DNA of 33,122 nucleotides from a virus. The notes beneath the pieces are model-generated. The model was not told the DNA's origin. It saw only the letters and a program-made list of their open reading frames with translations, and did no database searches. The first letter of the stretch is position 1. The number at the start of each line of letters is the position of its first letter. Both the position numbers and the translations under genes were made by a program. Positions 22,799 through 28,903 of the stretch are shown here, piece after piece. Location: the IMG/VR virus record IMGVR_UViG_3300035670_000818, positions 1-33,122 of that record; one strand, 5' to 3'.

Positions 22799-23458
22799 TC
22801 ACTTGGGGTCGCGGGCCACCTCAACCATGTCCTCACCGCACACGGGGCAGCAGGGGGCAAGGCGCTCATCAAGCCACTTGCGCGTGATGTTGGCGCTCAT
22901 GTCGGTGCAACGCTGCGGGCACATGATTTTGATGAGGCGCGTGCCCTGCTTGGTGCGGCGGGTCACGTCCATCGCGGCGTGCGGGTACGGGCCAACCTGC
23001 TCAAGCACCCACTCCGCGAACTCCGCGAACACCGGCCCGGCGTAGGTGGCCGTTGGCTTGCCCGCCAGGTCAAGCGCACGCATGACGCGACGGAAGTGCT
23101 TGCCGTGCCCGGCCCACAGGCCAGCGACGTGGTGGGCAATCTCATGGCCGAGTACGTCAATGACGCCAGGCTCGCCGTCCTCGGGCTTGCCGAGCGGGTC
23201 ACTCAGAACCGGGCTGATGAAAATGACGCCAACCTTGTCGTCGGTGACGCGGGCATCCCACGCCTGGCCGATGGCCCCGGACTTGTGCGACTTGCGCCCG
23301 GTGTAGGGGCGGGTGCCGACAGGGAACCCGCAGGACACCCGGTACTCGGGAACCTCAAAGCCCATCATGCGCAGCACGTCGTTGATGTGCTGGCCGACCG
23401 CCATGAGCCAATCCTCACGGGTGGTGTACTTGGCGGTGTTGTCGGTGATGTTGTTCAT
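22799..23458 (-). CDS. SprT-like zinc metallopeptidase
   Basis: This 219-aa protein has the metallopeptidase motif HEIAH at residues 105-109 within DVLGHEIAHHVAGLWAGHGKHF; a third His in GHGKH is the likely third zinc ligand, as in SprT-type proteins. A C-terminal zinc ribbon follows (CPQRC, then CCPVCG near the end). SprT/Spartan-like enzymes cut DNA-bound or crosslinked proteins; the phage target is unknown. ATG 23458 follows the leader with CCACGGAGGG. The gene has its own promoter P3 and is divergent from the rightward recombination genes. It could remove proteins from phage DNA or degrade a host factor (inference). Confidence 0.8.
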   Translation of the reverse strand: MNNITDNTAKYTTREDWLMAVGQHINDVLRMMGFEVPEYRVSCGFPVGTRPYTGRKSHKSGAIGQAWDARVTDDKVGVIFISPVLSDPLGKPEDGEPGVIDVLGHEIAHHVAGLWAGHGKHFRRVMRALDLAGKPTATYAGPVFAEFAEWVLEQVGPYPHAAMDVTRRTKQGTRLIKIMCPQRCTDMSANITRKWLDERLAPCCPVCGEDMVEVARDPK

Positions 23459-23486
23459 GGTCGCCCTCCGTGGCTTCCGTGGTTGC

Positions 23487-23524
23487 TGACGGAGGGCACT
23501 ATACACGTCGTGCAAACGACGCAA
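23487..23524 (-). promoter_or_regulatory. promoter-leader module P3
   Basis: On the minus strand TTGCGT (23519-23524) lies 15 bases before TATAGT (23498-23503), which is followed by GCCCTCCGTCA and the shared ACGGAGG leader. It drives the SprT-like gene and is the left half of a divergent control region. Confidence 0.7.
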
Positions 23525-23534
23525 CTGTCAGCGA

Positions 23535-23550
23535 TGTATAGCGACTTCCC
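23535..23550 (+). promoter_or_regulatory. possible rightward promoter of the divergent region
   Basis: TGTATAGCGACTTCCC resembles the first half of the promoter module (TGTATAGT, then CTTCC) and points rightward towards the 41-aa gene and the nuclease operon. No -35 box is evident at the right distance and the leader words are far away, so this is a weak call. About 120 bases of untranslated sequence follow. Confidence 0.4.
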
Positions 23551-23619
23551 TTTTTGCCGCTCATACCGTGTTTTTGTGTATCGGCCACGGCAGGCATGGC
23601 GCTCATTCCGTCCGAACAG

Positions 23620-23655
23620 GTGACTAGGTTGGGCACTACGAACACACCTAGTCAC
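23620..23655 (+). promoter_or_regulatory. 10-bp inverted repeat in the leader (operator or RNA hairpin)
   Basis: GTGACTAGGT (23620-23629) and ACCTAGTCAC (23646-23655) are perfect reverse complements with a 16-base spacer. The right arm abuts the GGAGGA ribosome site of the 41-aa gene. It could be an operator for a dimeric repressor or an mRNA hairpin that controls access to the ribosome site. It is the only long dyad in the divergent region between the leftward and rightward early units. Confidence 0.6.
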
Positions 23656-23667
23656 GGAGGACATGAC

Positions 23668-23793
23668 ATGAGGGAGAAGTACGGACGGGCGCTGCCCGGC
23701 ATCGTCGGGCTGTTGCTCGGCTTCGTCATCGCGGCGTACCTCACGCACAACATCGGGCCTAGCCCCGAGGTGTGGGCGGGGCTGCTGCCATGA
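23668..23793 (+). CDS. small membrane protein, 41 aa
   Basis: ATG 23668 follows CACGGAGGA; a minimal ATG-ACA-TGA frame at 23663 overlaps this start. The 41-aa product has a basic start (REKYGR) and one membrane helix (about residues 9-27), then a short Pro-rich outside tail. No family is recognised. It is first in the nuclease and Gp3-like operon, and its TGA overlaps the next ATG (ATGA). Small leading membrane proteins in phage operons can act in superinfection exclusion, but nothing here proves that. Confidence 0.6.
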   Translation: MREKYGRALPGIVGLLLGFVIAAYLTHNIGPSPEVWAGLLP

Positions 23794-24620
23794 CCATCAT
23801 CAACCGCAGCGTGGTCACCAGCAACAGCGACAAGTTGCGCACCGACTCCGACCGGGGCCGGTTGTACACATGGGGTGACGAGCAGTTTCGTTCAGTCACC
23901 ACCATTCTCAACGCACTCGGCAAGCCCTGGCTCGGCGCGTGGGCTGCCAAGATGGTCGCGGAGTACGCCTATGACCGACGCGACAAGTGGCACGACATGA
24001 CAAAGGCCGAAGCGGTGCGCTTGCTCAAGGGTGCGCCGTGGGAGAAGCGCGACGCGGCTGGCGACGTGGGCACGGCGGTACACAAGGCCATTGAGGCGCT
24101 TGTGCTTGGTCAGACGCCGCCGCCCTACCCGGACGACATTGCTGACCACATGGGCCACTTCAACAGGTTCCTCACCGACTACCAGCCCACCTGGTACGCG
24201 GCTGAGGCTGCGGTGTTCAGCCGCACGCATAAGTACGCGGGCACGCTTGACGGCATCGTCGGCATCGGTGACGCCACCTACATCATGGACGTCAAGACCA
24301 GCAAGGCCGTGTATCCCGACACCTACCCGTTGCAGTTGGCCGCGTATGCTCATGCCGAGTTCATCGGACTGCCTGACGGAACTGAGGCGAGCCTTCCCGC
24401 CATTGACGGCGGACTCATCCTTCACCTGACGGCGGGCGGTTATGAGGTCATCAGGGTCAGGATTGACGAGGCGGTGTTTCACTCATTCCTGTATGTGCTG
24501 GCCGCATACCGCTGGCAGCAGGACACATGCAAGTCGGCGCTGATGGGGCAGTTGCCCGTGCCGGTGAGCGCCGTGGTTGACAAGGCCAAGGCGGAACTTG
24601 GCGCGACGGTGGAGGACTGA
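23790..24620 (+). CDS. PD-(D/E)XK nuclease, RecB/Cas4-like
   Basis: This 276-aa protein has the RecB-family nuclease pattern: GTAVHKAIEAL (about 94-104), AAEAAVFS with the first acidic residue, GTLDGI (Asp154), IMDVKTSK (Asp167 and Lys169), and motif QLAAYAHAE (Gln182, Tyr186). It would act as a DNA exonuclease or endonuclease in recombination or genome processing. It is translationally coupled to the 41-aa gene and followed at once by the Gp3-like gene. No helicase domain is present. There are no clear four-cysteine iron-sulfur ligands, so it is RecB-like rather than a full Cas4. Confidence 0.85.
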   Translation: MTIINRSVVTSNSDKLRTDSDRGRLYTWGDEQFRSVTTILNALGKPWLGAWAAKMVAEYAYDRRDKWHDMTKAEAVRLLKGAPWEKRDAAGDVGTAVHKAIEALVLGQTPPPYPDDIADHMGHFNRFLTDYQPTWYAAEAAVFSRTHKYAGTLDGIVGIGDATYIMDVKTSKAVYPDTYPLQLAAYAHAEFIGLPDGTEASLPAIDGGLILHLTAGGYEVIRVRIDEAVFHSFLYVLAAYRWQQDTCKSALMGQLPVPVSAVVDKAKAELGATVED

Positions 24621-24621
24621 C

Positions 24622-25626
24622 ATGGGCATCATTGACCTTCAACGCCGCTTTGTGGAAATCGGGCGCATCCGTGCCGGTGCCAAGTCGGCCAAGGGCGCAC
24701 CAACCAAGTTGGAGAAGTGGCGGCTCACCTCGGCCAACAAGCCCGCGCTTGAGGCCGCTGCCGCCATCTACGGCGGCGAGGTGCAGCCGTGGGAGAACGG
24801 CCCCAACCTTGGGCTGTGGCAATTGTTCACCGAGTCGGACACGCTGCGCGTCCTGGTGCCGCCGTCCGCTGAGCCGTACTCGCTGTGGTACGAGGCGTGG
24901 TCAGGCGGCGGGTGCGACAAGCGGTGTGACGGGCAGCGCGACGTGTTGAACGACGCGCCGTGTTCGTGCGACCCGGACAACAGGGCGTGCAAGCCAACGC
25001 TGCGCGTGTCGCTGATGCTGCCCGACCTTCCGGGCTTGGGTGTGTGGAGGTGGGAGGGGCACGGCATAAACGCCGCGCTTGAACTGCCCGCCACGCTTGA
25101 CCTCCTGGCGCACGCGACCAGCAAGGGCGAGTTCCTTCCCGGCTACCTGCGCCTTGAGCAGCGCAGCACCAAGAAAAAGGGCGAGGGCACGCGCCGGTTC
25201 GCGGTGCCGGTCATTGACCTGACGGCGACCATTGGCGAGGTGACCAAGGCCATTGGCGGGCCTGCGATTCCCGACGCGCCCGCGCTGGAATCCGGCGAAC
25301 GCCCGGCGCTGCCCGCGCCGCAGGCTGATACATCGCCCGCGAACGAACTTGCGAGTACCGCTCAGAAGCGACTCATTTACGCGACCGCCAAGGAAGCGGG
25401 CGTTGACCGCGAGTTGGTCGGGCGGATTGCCGCGATGGTCACCAATCGTCACGGCGCAGGACTGAGCGAACTTGCCAAAGCCGACGTTGACGTTGTGGTT
25501 CGGTCCCTTGGACGGTTCGGCAATGACGTGGCAGGGTCCACGGCCAAGTTGGAGGCATGGGAGGCGGCGCAGTCGCAGGCGGACGGCGACGCGTGGGGGC
25601 CAACCCCGCCCATCCCGTCCGCGTGA
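24622..25626 (+). CDS. Gp3-like protein (recombination directionality factor family)
   Basis: The 334-aa product matches the phiC31 Gp3-like family pattern: GIIDLQRRFVEIGRIRAG at the start, then LEAAAAIYGGEVQPWENGP, LWYEAWSGGGCDKRCDG with a Cys-rich part (CSCD, then CKP), MLPDLPGLGVWRWEGHGINAA, and LEQRSTKKKGEGTRRFAVPVID. In phiC31 this factor switches the serine integrase to excision. Here the integrase is a tyrosine enzyme, so the protein may instead have a general DNA role. The C-terminal 100 residues (ASTAQKRLIYATAKEAGVD, then LAKADVDVVVRSLGRF) are an added helical domain like those on phage recombination proteins. Confidence 0.8.
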   Translation: MGIIDLQRRFVEIGRIRAGAKSAKGAPTKLEKWRLTSANKPALEAAAAIYGGEVQPWENGPNLGLWQLFTESDTLRVLVPPSAEPYSLWYEAWSGGGCDKRCDGQRDVLNDAPCSCDPDNRACKPTLRVSLMLPDLPGLGVWRWEGHGINAALELPATLDLLAHATSKGEFLPGYLRLEQRSTKKKGEGTRRFAVPVIDLTATIGEVTKAIGGPAIPDAPALESGERPALPAPQADTSPANELASTAQKRLIYATAKEAGVDRELVGRIAAMVTNRHGAGLSELAKADVDVVVRSLGRFGNDVAGSTAKLEAWEAAQSQADGDAWGPTPPIPSA

Positions 25627-25634
25627 GGGGTGCC

Positions 25635-25810
25635 GTGAGCGAGTTCCTAACCGTCAACGAGGCCGCTGCCAGGCTCGGCGTGCATCCGGTCACCGTGCGC
25701 AGGCACATACGCGCCGGGACCATCCGGGCCGTGCAGGTCGGGCGTGCTTGGCGCATCCCTGCGGCGGCGCTCAGCGATGGCTTCGGCCATCAGGTCAACC
25801 GGCCCGGTGA
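25635..25810 (+). CDS. excisionase-type HTH reading frame, 3' end unclear
   Basis: GTG 25635 follows GAGGGG and lies 8 bases after the Gp3-like stop. The first 52 codons give a clear excisionase/MerR-type winged HTH: FLTVNEAAARLGVHPVTVRRHIRAG followed by VQVGRAWRIPAAAL. Such proteins bind attachment sites and bend DNA for excision, or repress. The frame has no stop until 26886-26888 and runs through the whole integrase gene on the opposite strand, codon against codon. The end at 25810 is therefore only where recognisable sequence stops (it coincides with a TGA in another frame). Either the product is very long, or a stop has been lost, or there is a sequence error. Confidence 0.6.
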
Positions 25811-26810
25811 GCCGCACGTCCTCAAGAACGTGGGCGTAGGTGTCAAGGGTCATGCTGGCCGAGGCGTGCCCCAAGGCGGCGCTGACCGCGTGTACCGGGC
25901 GGCTGTACAGCATCAGGGTCGCGTAGGTGTGCCGCAGGTCGTATGGGACAGCGGTGACCTGCGCCTGCTCGCAGGCCCGCCGCCATTCGCGGCGCACGAA
26001 GTTGCGCCACACAAGCAGGCCCCCGCGTACCCCGGGGACGACGATGCCGCGACGCTGGCCGCGTGGCACATGCTCAAAATCGTCGCCAAGCGGTTGCTCA
26101 ATGGGGACTGCCCTGATGCGGCGTGTCTTGGTCGGGACAACCTGGCCGAACTGCGCCGAGCGGTCAACGATGATGCTGGCGGCGGTCACGTTTTCCCACA
26201 CAAGCCCGACCACCTCAGCGGGCCGCAGTCCCGCGTAGGCCAGCAGGCTTACGATGAGGCGGTCACGCGGGCATGTCATTGCCTTGCGAATGTCCTCCAC
26301 CTCGCGCACGGTCAGCGCACGGGGACGCGTGCGGAAGGCGGGCAGGGAACGGATGCCTGCCGCTGGATTGCCGGGGACAAGCCCCTCATCCACGGCACGC
26401 CCGAGGGCAGCCGACAGGACGGCCATGACGGCGTTGACGGTGCTGGCGCTTGCCTGGCTGGCGAGGTGGTCCCGGTACTCGCGCACGCGGGCGGGGCCGA
26501 ACTCGCGCAGCGGGACATGGCCGACATGGGCAACGACGTGCTTGGTCAGAATCCATCGGCGTTGGCGGCGGGTGGTTTCGGACCACCCCGGCCCGTAGCG
26601 GTCCTGCCAGCGGTCAAGCCAATCGGCCAGCGTGTCGGCGGTGGCAAGGACGGGCGCGAAGGCCCCGAGTTCCCTGCGGCGCAGCCGGTCAGCCTCAAAG
26701 GCAACGGCGGCGTCGTAGGTGCGGAAGTTGCGGCCACGGGCCTTGCCGCCCTCCCGCCAACGGACCCGCCAGGTTTCCCGGTTCGCGTCCGGGCGTCGCT
26801 CAATGCTCAC
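25647..26810 (-). CDS. int: tyrosine site-specific integrase
   Basis: This 387-aa integrase has an N-terminal arm-binding region (about 1-55), a core-binding SAM-like domain (about 56-150, with LADWLDRWQDRYG and SASTVNAVMAVLSAAL), and a catalytic domain. The catalytic residues are Arg196 (AGLRPAE), Arg293 (YDLRHTY; the box II His is Tyr, as in many actinophage enzymes), His315 (LGHAS) and Tyr325 (DTYAH). It joins attP to the host attB. The last 47 residues beyond the catalytic fold are antisense to the HTH gene and Pro/Gly-rich, so they are probably passenger sequence. The start is GTG 26810 with a promoter 3-10 bases upstream, giving an almost leaderless mRNA. Confidence 0.93.
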   Translation of the reverse strand: MSIERRPDANRETWRVRWREGGKARGRNFRTYDAAVAFEADRLRRRELGAFAPVLATADTLADWLDRWQDRYGPGWSETTRRQRRWILTKHVVAHVGHVPLREFGPARVREYRDHLASQASASTVNAVMAVLSAALGRAVDEGLVPGNPAAGIRSLPAFRTRPRALTVREVEDIRKAMTCPRDRLIVSLLAYAGLRPAEVVGLVWENVTAASIIVDRSAQFGQVVPTKTRRIRAVPIEQPLGDDFEHVPRGQRRGIVVPGVRGGLLVWRNFVRREWRRACEQAQVTAVPYDLRHTYATLMLYSRPVHAVSAALGHASASMTLDTYAHVLEDVRLTGPVDLMAEAIAERRRRDAPSTPDLHGPDGPGAYVPAHGDRMHAEPGSGLVDG

Positions 26811-26819
26811 GGTGCAAAC

Positions 26820-26848
26820 ACGGTAAAGCCGCCAATCAGGCCACGCAA
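26820..26848 (-). promoter_or_regulatory. integrase promoter
   Basis: On the minus strand TTGCGT (26843-26848) is 17 bases before TACCGT (26820-26825). Transcription would start about three bases before the GTG of the integrase. The -35 word is the same as in modules P3-P5. Confidence 0.6.
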
Positions 26849-26850
26849 CC

Positions 26851-26868
26851 GTGTCCGCAGCGTGTCCG
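26851..26868 (+). repeat. left pair of GTGTCCG direct repeats (arm-type site candidates)
   Basis: GTGTCCG occurs at 26851-26857 and 26862-26868, a period of exactly 11 bp. The second copy is followed by GGG. A matching pair with the same spacing lies on the other side of the attP core. The position and symmetry suggest arm-type binding sites for the integrase or its accessory protein. The left pair also lies upstream of the integrase promoter. Confidence 0.6.
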
Positions 26869-26931
26869 GGCTACCAACGACAGACTGACGACAGCAAAAG
26901 GAAAGGAATCCAATTGCAGGCATTTCCTACA

Positions 26932-26971
26932 TGGGCGCTCGGGGAATCGAACCCCGGACCTCCAACTTGTC
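26932..26971 (-). other. attP: attP core: 3' half of tRNA-Val(GAC)
   Basis: Read on the minus strand, 40 bases from GACAAG to GCGCCCA are the 3' half of a tRNA: anticodon GAC, the 3' anticodon stem, variable loop AGGTC, T arm CGGGG-TTCGATT-CCCCG, acceptor strand AGCGCCC and A73. The base at position 33, which must be T in a real tRNA, is C, and no 5' half is present, so identity to a host gene should begin at the anticodon. This is the classic attP design that restores the host tRNA after integration. It lies 122 bases upstream of the integrase start. Confidence 0.82.
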
Positions 26972-27093
26972 GAACTAGGCGTCAGCCTGTTCGTGAAGTT
27001 CGCTCAAGTTCGATTGAGCGCACAGATGCCCTTGCCGTAGCGGTTTCCGAGTTCGCGGCGCAGCGTCGCGCTACCGGCAGTCCGTGGGCCGTT

Positions 27094-27111
27094 GTGTCCG
27101 TGACGTGTCCG
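27094..27111 (+). repeat. right pair of GTGTCCG direct repeats (arm-type site candidates)
   Basis: GTGTCCG occurs at 27094-27100 and 27105-27111, again with an 11-bp period and GGG after the second copy. It mirrors the left pair across the attP core. The rest of 26811-27122 holds no gene: it consists of attP core, arms, a GC-rich spacer and an ATTGAGCG/CGCTCAA dyad near 26999-27020. Confidence 0.6.
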
Positions 27112-27122
27112 GGCGGTGCGCT

Positions 27123-27407
27123 GTGATTGCCCCGCATCAGTCCGCATGGCCGTTCCTCGCCCCGCACCTTGGCGGTGCGCTGGATGAGTTGCGGCGGCTG
27201 GTGAACATGCCGGTGCTGGACGACCCGCAGTTCATCGCCATGCTCAAGGCCCGGTACGAGGCCGGTGAGCGCGAGTACCAGCGCGATTGGGTGACCTGGC
27301 CCGACTCGCAGCGGTTCTACGACGAACTGCGCGAGGAGTTGGCTGACGCCATCATGTACCTCGCCATGCGTCGCGTGTCGTTCCCCGGACCGGGGGACAA
27401 CGCATGA
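27123..27407 (+). CDS. small helical protein, possibly MazG-like
   Basis: GTG 27123 gives 94 residues. An ExxE in KARYEAGEREY (about residues 42-52) and an ExxD in LREELADAIMYLAM (about 72-85) are spaced about 22 residues apart, as in all-alpha NTP pyrophosphatases (MazG or dUTPase fold). The protein is at the short end for that family and lacks other diagnostic sequence, so the enzymatic role is tentative. Such enzymes trim the nucleotide pool or remove unusual nucleotides. It is the first gene right of attP and is coupled to the next (ATGA). No promoter box is evident, so transcription may come from the attP region. Confidence 0.55.
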   Translation: MIAPHQSAWPFLAPHLGGALDELRRLVNMPVLDDPQFIAMLKARYEAGEREYQRDWVTWPDSQRFYDELREELADAIMYLAMRRVSFPGPGDNA

Positions 27408-27874
27408 GTCCCCGCGCAGCAGGACTGCTGTGGGGCGCGGTCATCGGGGCGTTCATCATCGTGCTTGTCGTTGCTGGCAATGGCAGCGGTGCCCCGTGCG
27501 AGAAGCACCAGGGCACGGACAAGGTGGCGTGCGTCAAGGCGCACAAGGCACAGGTCAAGCGGGACCGGATGAAGTTCCCGCCCAACCCGACCAAGCGCGA
27601 CGTTGCCAAGCGCGTGCCCGATTGGCAGGGCTTCGTGCGCCTTGGCCGGTGCGAGCAGCCCGGGCCGAGCAAGTACGGCGACGGCGTGAGGTGGGACCAC
27701 AAGGGGCCGACGTGGGGCGGCGGTGTCGGGCTTTACCACAGGACATGGCACGCGGCGGGCAGCCCGTACCGGCTGTGGTCCGGCGACAAGTGGGAAACCA
27801 TCCTTGTCAGCGACGCCATCCGTGACCGCTTCGGCATCACGGCGTGGGGCGCATGGCGGTGCTTCTACGGATGA
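27404..27874 (+). CDS. membrane-anchored lysozyme/Rpf-like protein
   Basis: This 156-aa protein has an N-terminal membrane helix (about residues 8-25) that may be a signal anchor, a Cys-containing linker (CEKHQGTDKVAC), and a C-terminal domain like resuscitation-promoting factors and transglycosylases. RLGRCEQPG has a candidate catalytic Glu84. WGGGVGLYHRTWHAAG resembles the GGLQFSxxTW motif, and the domain ends AWGAWRCF. It would cut or bind host peptidoglycan outside the membrane. It lies in the early region, not the lysis module, so remodelling of the host wall, or a prophage trait, is more likely than lysis. It overlaps both neighbours by four bases. Confidence 0.68.
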   Translation: MSPRAAGLLWGAVIGAFIIVLVVAGNGSGAPCEKHQGTDKVACVKAHKAQVKRDRMKFPPNPTKRDVAKRVPDWQGFVRLGRCEQPGPSKYGDGVRWDHKGPTWGGGVGLYHRTWHAAGSPYRLWSGDKWETILVSDAIRDRFGITAWGAWRCFYG

Positions 27875-28191
27875 ACCCGGTGTCGTATCCCAAGTGCGTG
27901 AACTGCGGGCTGCCGTTCATCCCGCCCGAGCCAGGGCAACTGACGTGCAGCCCGCGTTGCGCCAAGGAACGTCACAAGCACCTTGACCGCGTGCGCCGTG
28001 GTGTGCAGGGCGAGGAGAACCGGCCCCTTCGCAACCAGCGCAGATGCGAGTCATGTGGCTCGCGGCTGTCGGCGTACAACCGTGGGACGTACTGCCACGG
28101 CTGTTGGGAGAAGTTGAGCCTTCGCCAGCGCACGGCGGTCATCGCACGCAACCCCAAGGCTGAGCCTGTCCACGGAAGGCGGAACACATGA
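27871..28191 (+). CDS. double zinc-ribbon protein, 106 aa
   Basis: ATG 27871 overlaps the previous stop. The first zinc ribbon (KCVNCGLPF, then CSPRCAKERHKH, about 6-35) resembles the short CxxC ribbons found beside phage endonucleases. A second pair (CESCG, then CHGCWEKL, about 55-75) makes a second ribbon. The remainder is basic. It is probably a nucleic-acid-binding protein; I cannot assign a partner. Confidence 0.7.
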   Translation: MNPVSYPKCVNCGLPFIPPEPGQLTCSPRCAKERHKHLDRVRRGVQGEENRPLRNQRRCESCGSRLSAYNRGTYCHGCWEKLSLRQRTAVIARNPKAEPVHGRRNT

Positions 28192-28391
28192 CACCACAGG
28201 GCTGGCGTCCCGAGTACACGGCGACGTTTGCACGGGCAACCGCACGGCTGCGCGAGTACATGAACTCGCACGCCGACCCATGCCCCTACTGCGCGGGCAC
28301 CGGCATCATCATGCGCCGTGTCATGTTCCGCGACGGCAGGTTGTTCCCCGTGGCATGTGATTGGTGCCGAGGCACGGGGCGTGCATCGTGA
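28188..28391 (+). CDS. DnaJ-type zinc-finger protein, 67 aa
   Basis: The C-terminal half carries two CxxCxGxG repeats (CPYCAGTG at about 32-39 and CDWCRGTG at about 57-64), the cysteine-rich motif of DnaJ zinc centres. The N-terminal half is a basic helix (TFARATARLREYMNSH). There is no J domain. ATG 28188 overlaps the preceding TGA, and its own TGA overlaps the RuvC-like start. Phage proteins of this kind are common but of unknown role. Confidence 0.7.
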   Translation: MTPQGWRPEYTATFARATARLREYMNSHADPCPYCAGTGIIMRRVMFRDGRLFPVACDWCRGTGRAS

Positions 28392-28903
28392 GCCGCGCCG
28401 TCATCCTTGGGCTTGACCCGCAGCGGCCAGGCATCGGCTTCGGCATCGTGGACGCGTCCAACGGCAATGCGCTGTTGGCCGGGTGGACGCCCATAGCCGC
28501 CGAGGGGTGGTACGAACACAACGTCATCAAGGCGCTCGCCGGGACCAGCGAAGCAGAACGTGGCTGGCACATCGCGTGGCTGGTCATTGAGCGTGTGGCG
28601 GGCGGCAAGGGCGTTCAGTCAATGTTGCGCGTTTCGGACTGCGCCGGAATCGTCGCGGGCTGCGCGGCGAGCCGGTGGCCTGACGCCGCGCTGTGGCGTC
28701 CCACGCCAGGCGAGTGGAAAAAGGCAGCGGGCATGAAGGGCAACGCCACCAAGCGCGATGTTGCCGCGCTCGGCAAGCAGTTGCTTCGTGACGCGGGCGA
28801 GCCTGCGGACGACTTGCGCCAAGACGCATACGACGCCCTGTGTATGGCACGGGCGGCATACAACGACGCGGCACGGGCCGCGCAAACGGAGGAGGCACCA
28901 TAG
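28388..28903 (+). CDS. RuvC-like Holliday junction resolvase
   Basis: This 171-aa protein starts at GTG 28388. Its catalytic acids match the RuvC/RNase H-like fold: Asp10 in VILGLDPQRPGIGFGIVD, Glu68 in WLVIERV, and Asp146/Asp149 in RQDAYDALCMA. TPGEWKKAAGMKGNATKRDVA resembles the DNA-contacting part of RuvC-type proteins. It would resolve branched DNA before packaging. The length is typical of RuvC. It is tightly packed with the zinc-finger genes upstream and the small SH3-like gene downstream. Confidence 0.82.
   Translation: MSRAVILGLDPQRPGIGFGIVDASNGNALLAGWTPIAAEGWYEHNVIKALAGTSEAERGWHIAWLVIERVAGGKGVQSMLRVSDCAGIVAGCAASRWPDAALWRPTPGEWKKAAGMKGNATKRDVAALGKQLLRDAGEPADDLRQDAYDALCMARAAYNDAARAAQTEEAP

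Noticed and set aside
23790-24620. full Cas4 or RecB helicase-nuclease
   Set aside because: Only the nuclease core is present; there is no helicase domain and no clear four-cysteine iron-sulfur ligand set, and no cas genes or CRISPR arrays are in the window.
25557-26888. 443-aa open frame on the + strand across the integrase
   Set aside because: Apart from its HTH part (25635-25790) it is the codon-aligned antisense of the integrase, and its sequence has no family pattern; long antisense frames are expected at this GC with few TTA, CTA and TCA codons.
26926-27000. complete tRNA gene at the integrase side
   Set aside because: Only the 3' half fits; the 5' acceptor, D arm, T33 and 5' anticodon stem are missing, so it is an attP core and not a functional tRNA.
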